Source: Pseudomonas sp. JUb42 (lineage in GTDB: Bacteria; Pseudomonadota; Gammaproteobacteria; Pseudomonadales; Pseudomonadaceae). Taken from it: a stretch of 64,000 bases of DNA. The DNA lies in the NCBI RefSeq assembly GCF_024807945.1, contig NZ_JANUFD010000004.1:124001-188000 (forward strand). The letters run 5' to 3'. Under the pieces are notes generated by a model, which saw only the letters and a list, made by a program, of their open reading frames with translations, had not been told where the DNA came from and ran no database searches. Positions 62,864-64,000 of the stretch are shown in pieces (position 1 is the stretch's first letter; each line of letters starts with the position of its first letter). The translations under genes and the position numbers were made by a program.

Positions 62864-63235
62864 TTAACACGAGTAACGCGGAGTCATATTTGCAAGGCGT
62901 TGCTCAGCTGACACTTCCTGGACCACTCCCCAGCCCTCCACCTCGCCATCGAGCGGGGTGATGACCATCTGGAAGTCCTGTTCGAAATCCCCAATGCCAT
63001 CGTAGGTGGCATGCATGACTTTACTCAGCTGCATATGCCATGCGCCGTCATCACCGGGGTTGATCTGGGTATTCAAGGATTCTCCACGAAACTGCTCTGC
63101 TGCCTGCCGGGCCCGCTCCTCATTCGGGAAAGTGGCATAGAACTCGATGGGATGGATACGTGCGAAATCGAAACCGCTCTCTTTCATGCGGCGCAGTACG
63201 TGACCGCTGATGTCATCTTGATAGGCTGTGCTCAT
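62864..63235 (-). CDS. rraB: RraB-type regulator of ribonuclease E
   Basis: This 123-residue acidic protein has the RraB pattern: HPIEFYATFPNEERARQAAEQFRG near residues 28-51, then VSAEQRLANMTPRY at the end with a conserved Arg. In Escherichia coli RraB binds RNase E and changes mRNA decay. The AGGA before the ATG and a clear terminator define a single-gene unit. Confidence 0.85.
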   Translation of the reverse strand: MSTAYQDDISGHVLRRMKESGFDFARIHPIEFYATFPNEERARQAAEQFRGESLNTQINPGDDGAWHMQLSKVMHATYDGIGDFEQDFQMVITPLDGEVEGWGVVQEVSAEQRLANMTPRYSC

Positions 63236-63443
63236 GAAACGTCCTCCTATGCAACGATAGATAGAGTTTCAACGCTCCCGAACGCAACAGATACTCTGCC
63301 GCGAAGGAGTCAAGCATGAAGCGGACAAGCCCGGGCAGTGTGCCCGGCGTAGACATGGACGAGTCCGGCAAAGGAATTGACCGGACTCATTTGCAGAGTA
63401 ACCCCAACTTCGGCGTTCTGCCAATGGGCTTTTTGCTGGTCGT

Positions 63444-63680
63444 TCAGGGCGCTTCGGCGATCGAGATAATCTTGACGCTGTTCTGCTCATCCAACGACTT
63501 GACCGTGGGTTCTGCGGTGCGTCCCTCAAGATCGTTGAGATCCAGTTCCGAGGTCACCGGGTACAGATATTTTCGCAGGATACGGGCAGCCTCCTCCTCG
63601 GTTGGCCGCTGCTCGGCGGGGTGATCGTAATTGCGTTGTTCGCCATCTTTATCCTGATACGAAATGATCCACTGCTTCAT
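63444..63680 (-). CDS. Small hypothetical soluble protein
   Basis: This 78-residue charged protein (MKQWIISYQDKDGEQRN at the start, then EEEAARILRKYLYPVTS) has no signal peptide, membrane helix or known motif. GAGG-like AGGAGACATC precedes the ATG. I do not recognise the family. The stretch 63236-63443 between it and rraB is empty. Confidence 0.6.
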   Translation of the reverse strand: MKQWIISYQDKDGEQRNYDHPAEQRPTEEEAARILRKYLYPVTSELDLNDLEGRTAEPTVKSLDEQNSVKIISIAEAP

Positions 63681-63775
63681 GATGTCTCCTCAGCTCGGCC
63701 GGGAAAACGGCTTACCTGATTCGGACATGAGCGCGCGGGCATTCGTTCAAAAAACCACCTGAGCATGCAGGGCTC

Positions 63776-63866
63776 GTGGGAGCCGCCTTGGTGGCGATCG
63801 AGTGCGAAGCGCTCGCAATGACGTCGGTGGCTGATCCACCGTTATCGCCAGCCAGCCGGCTCCCAC
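63776..63866. repeat. REP pair, GGCGATCGAGTGCGAAGCGC type
   Basis: It starts GTGGGAGCCGCCTTGGTGGC, identical over the first arm to 47148-47238, and ends GCCAGCCAGCCGGCTCCCAC. Confidence 0.88.
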
Positions 63867-63892
63867 ACAAAAACTCGTTCATCAACTCATTG

Positions 63893-63921
63893 CAAAAAAA
63901 AGGGCGCCATCACTGGCGCCC
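63893..63921 (-). terminator. Rho-independent terminator of the last gene
   Basis: On the minus strand GGGCGCCA/TGGCGCCC with a 4-nt loop is followed by at least seven T residues, 23 bp after the stop at 63944. Confidence 0.85.
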
Positions 63922-63943
63922 TCTCTTGTTCCGAACAAAACCG

Positions 63944-64000
63944 TTACTGGCCCTTGTTCTTGCTCGGCGCTACACCCGCCGTGTTATCAAGCAGGCTCTT
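63944..64000 (-). CDS. C-terminal end of a gene beyond the window
   Basis: An 18-codon tail ending NTAGVAPSKNKGQ and a TAA stop enters from the right edge, followed by a strong terminator. Too little is present to name the product. Confidence 0.55.
   Translation of the reverse strand, partial: KSLLDNTAGVAPSKNKGQ

Overview
The window is a 64-kb, GC-rich chromosomal segment whose gene content (katG, dctA, dsdA, FecI/FecR/TonB surface signalling, RraB, and a purine-catabolic cluster like those of pseudomonads) and dense extragenic palindromes starting GTGGGAGC point to a Pseudomonas of the fluorescens/putida kind. Nearly all of it reads as ordinary core or accessory chromosome. There is no rRNA, no CRISPR array, no transposase and no recognisable prophage structural gene. 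One tRNA gene, tRNA-Ser(GGA), lies at 21074-21163.

Layout. 1-6.9 kb holds a complete urate-to-glyoxylate pathway: puuD (urate hydroxylase with a fused cytochrome c), uraH, uraD, puuE, alc and allA, followed by a Tsx-like outer-membrane channel. The puuE and tsx upstream regions share a palindromic motif (CTGACC-NN-TCAG) and sigma-54-like -24/-12 elements at almost the same distance from the start codon. 7-10 kb holds two envelope phosphatases and dctA. 10-21 kb holds single-gene metabolic and transport units: a haloacetate dehalogenase-like hydrolase with a full catalytic set, an AhpD-like protein, a PhzF-like protein, an HD-domain protein, a RarD-type permease, ZapE, a SulP transporter, an isochorismatase-fold protein, and a LysR/SDR pair. 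21-27.5 kb is a patch of small and hypothetical genes. It includes an isolated two-gene module: a LexA/PrtR-type self-cleaving repressor divergent from a lambda-family holin, with three operators spaced exactly 21 bp apart and no other phage or tailocin genes. 27.6-47 kb is oxidative stress and iron: katG; a FecI-FecR-TonB receptor-ABC importer (permease, ATPase, binding protein)-YkvA run; a ZIP transporter; the FetAB iron exporter; and a second FecI-FecR-FecA system. 47-59 kb holds a GNAT, a methyltransferase, a crotonase, a D-serine dehydratase/amidase/LysR/MFS catabolic group, CorA, a class I amidotransferase, and a pseudo-rhodanese with a c-type cytochrome. 59-62.5 kb is the three-gene set of a circularly permuted ATP-grasp, alpha-E and transglutaminase proteins. 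The end holds rraB and two small fragments.

The most unusual locus is the orphan repressor-holin module at 25.0-26.2 kb. Sequence evidence for regulation is strong: one operator fills the -35/-10 spacer of the holin promoter, and the repressor keeps the Ala-Gly, Ser and Lys residues needed for RecA-stimulated self-cleavage. A DNA-damage-inducible holin without an adjacent endolysin is therefore the predicted output. Eighteen extragenic palindromes of at least five types separate transcription units, and one of them supplies the C-terminus of a PAP2 phosphatase.
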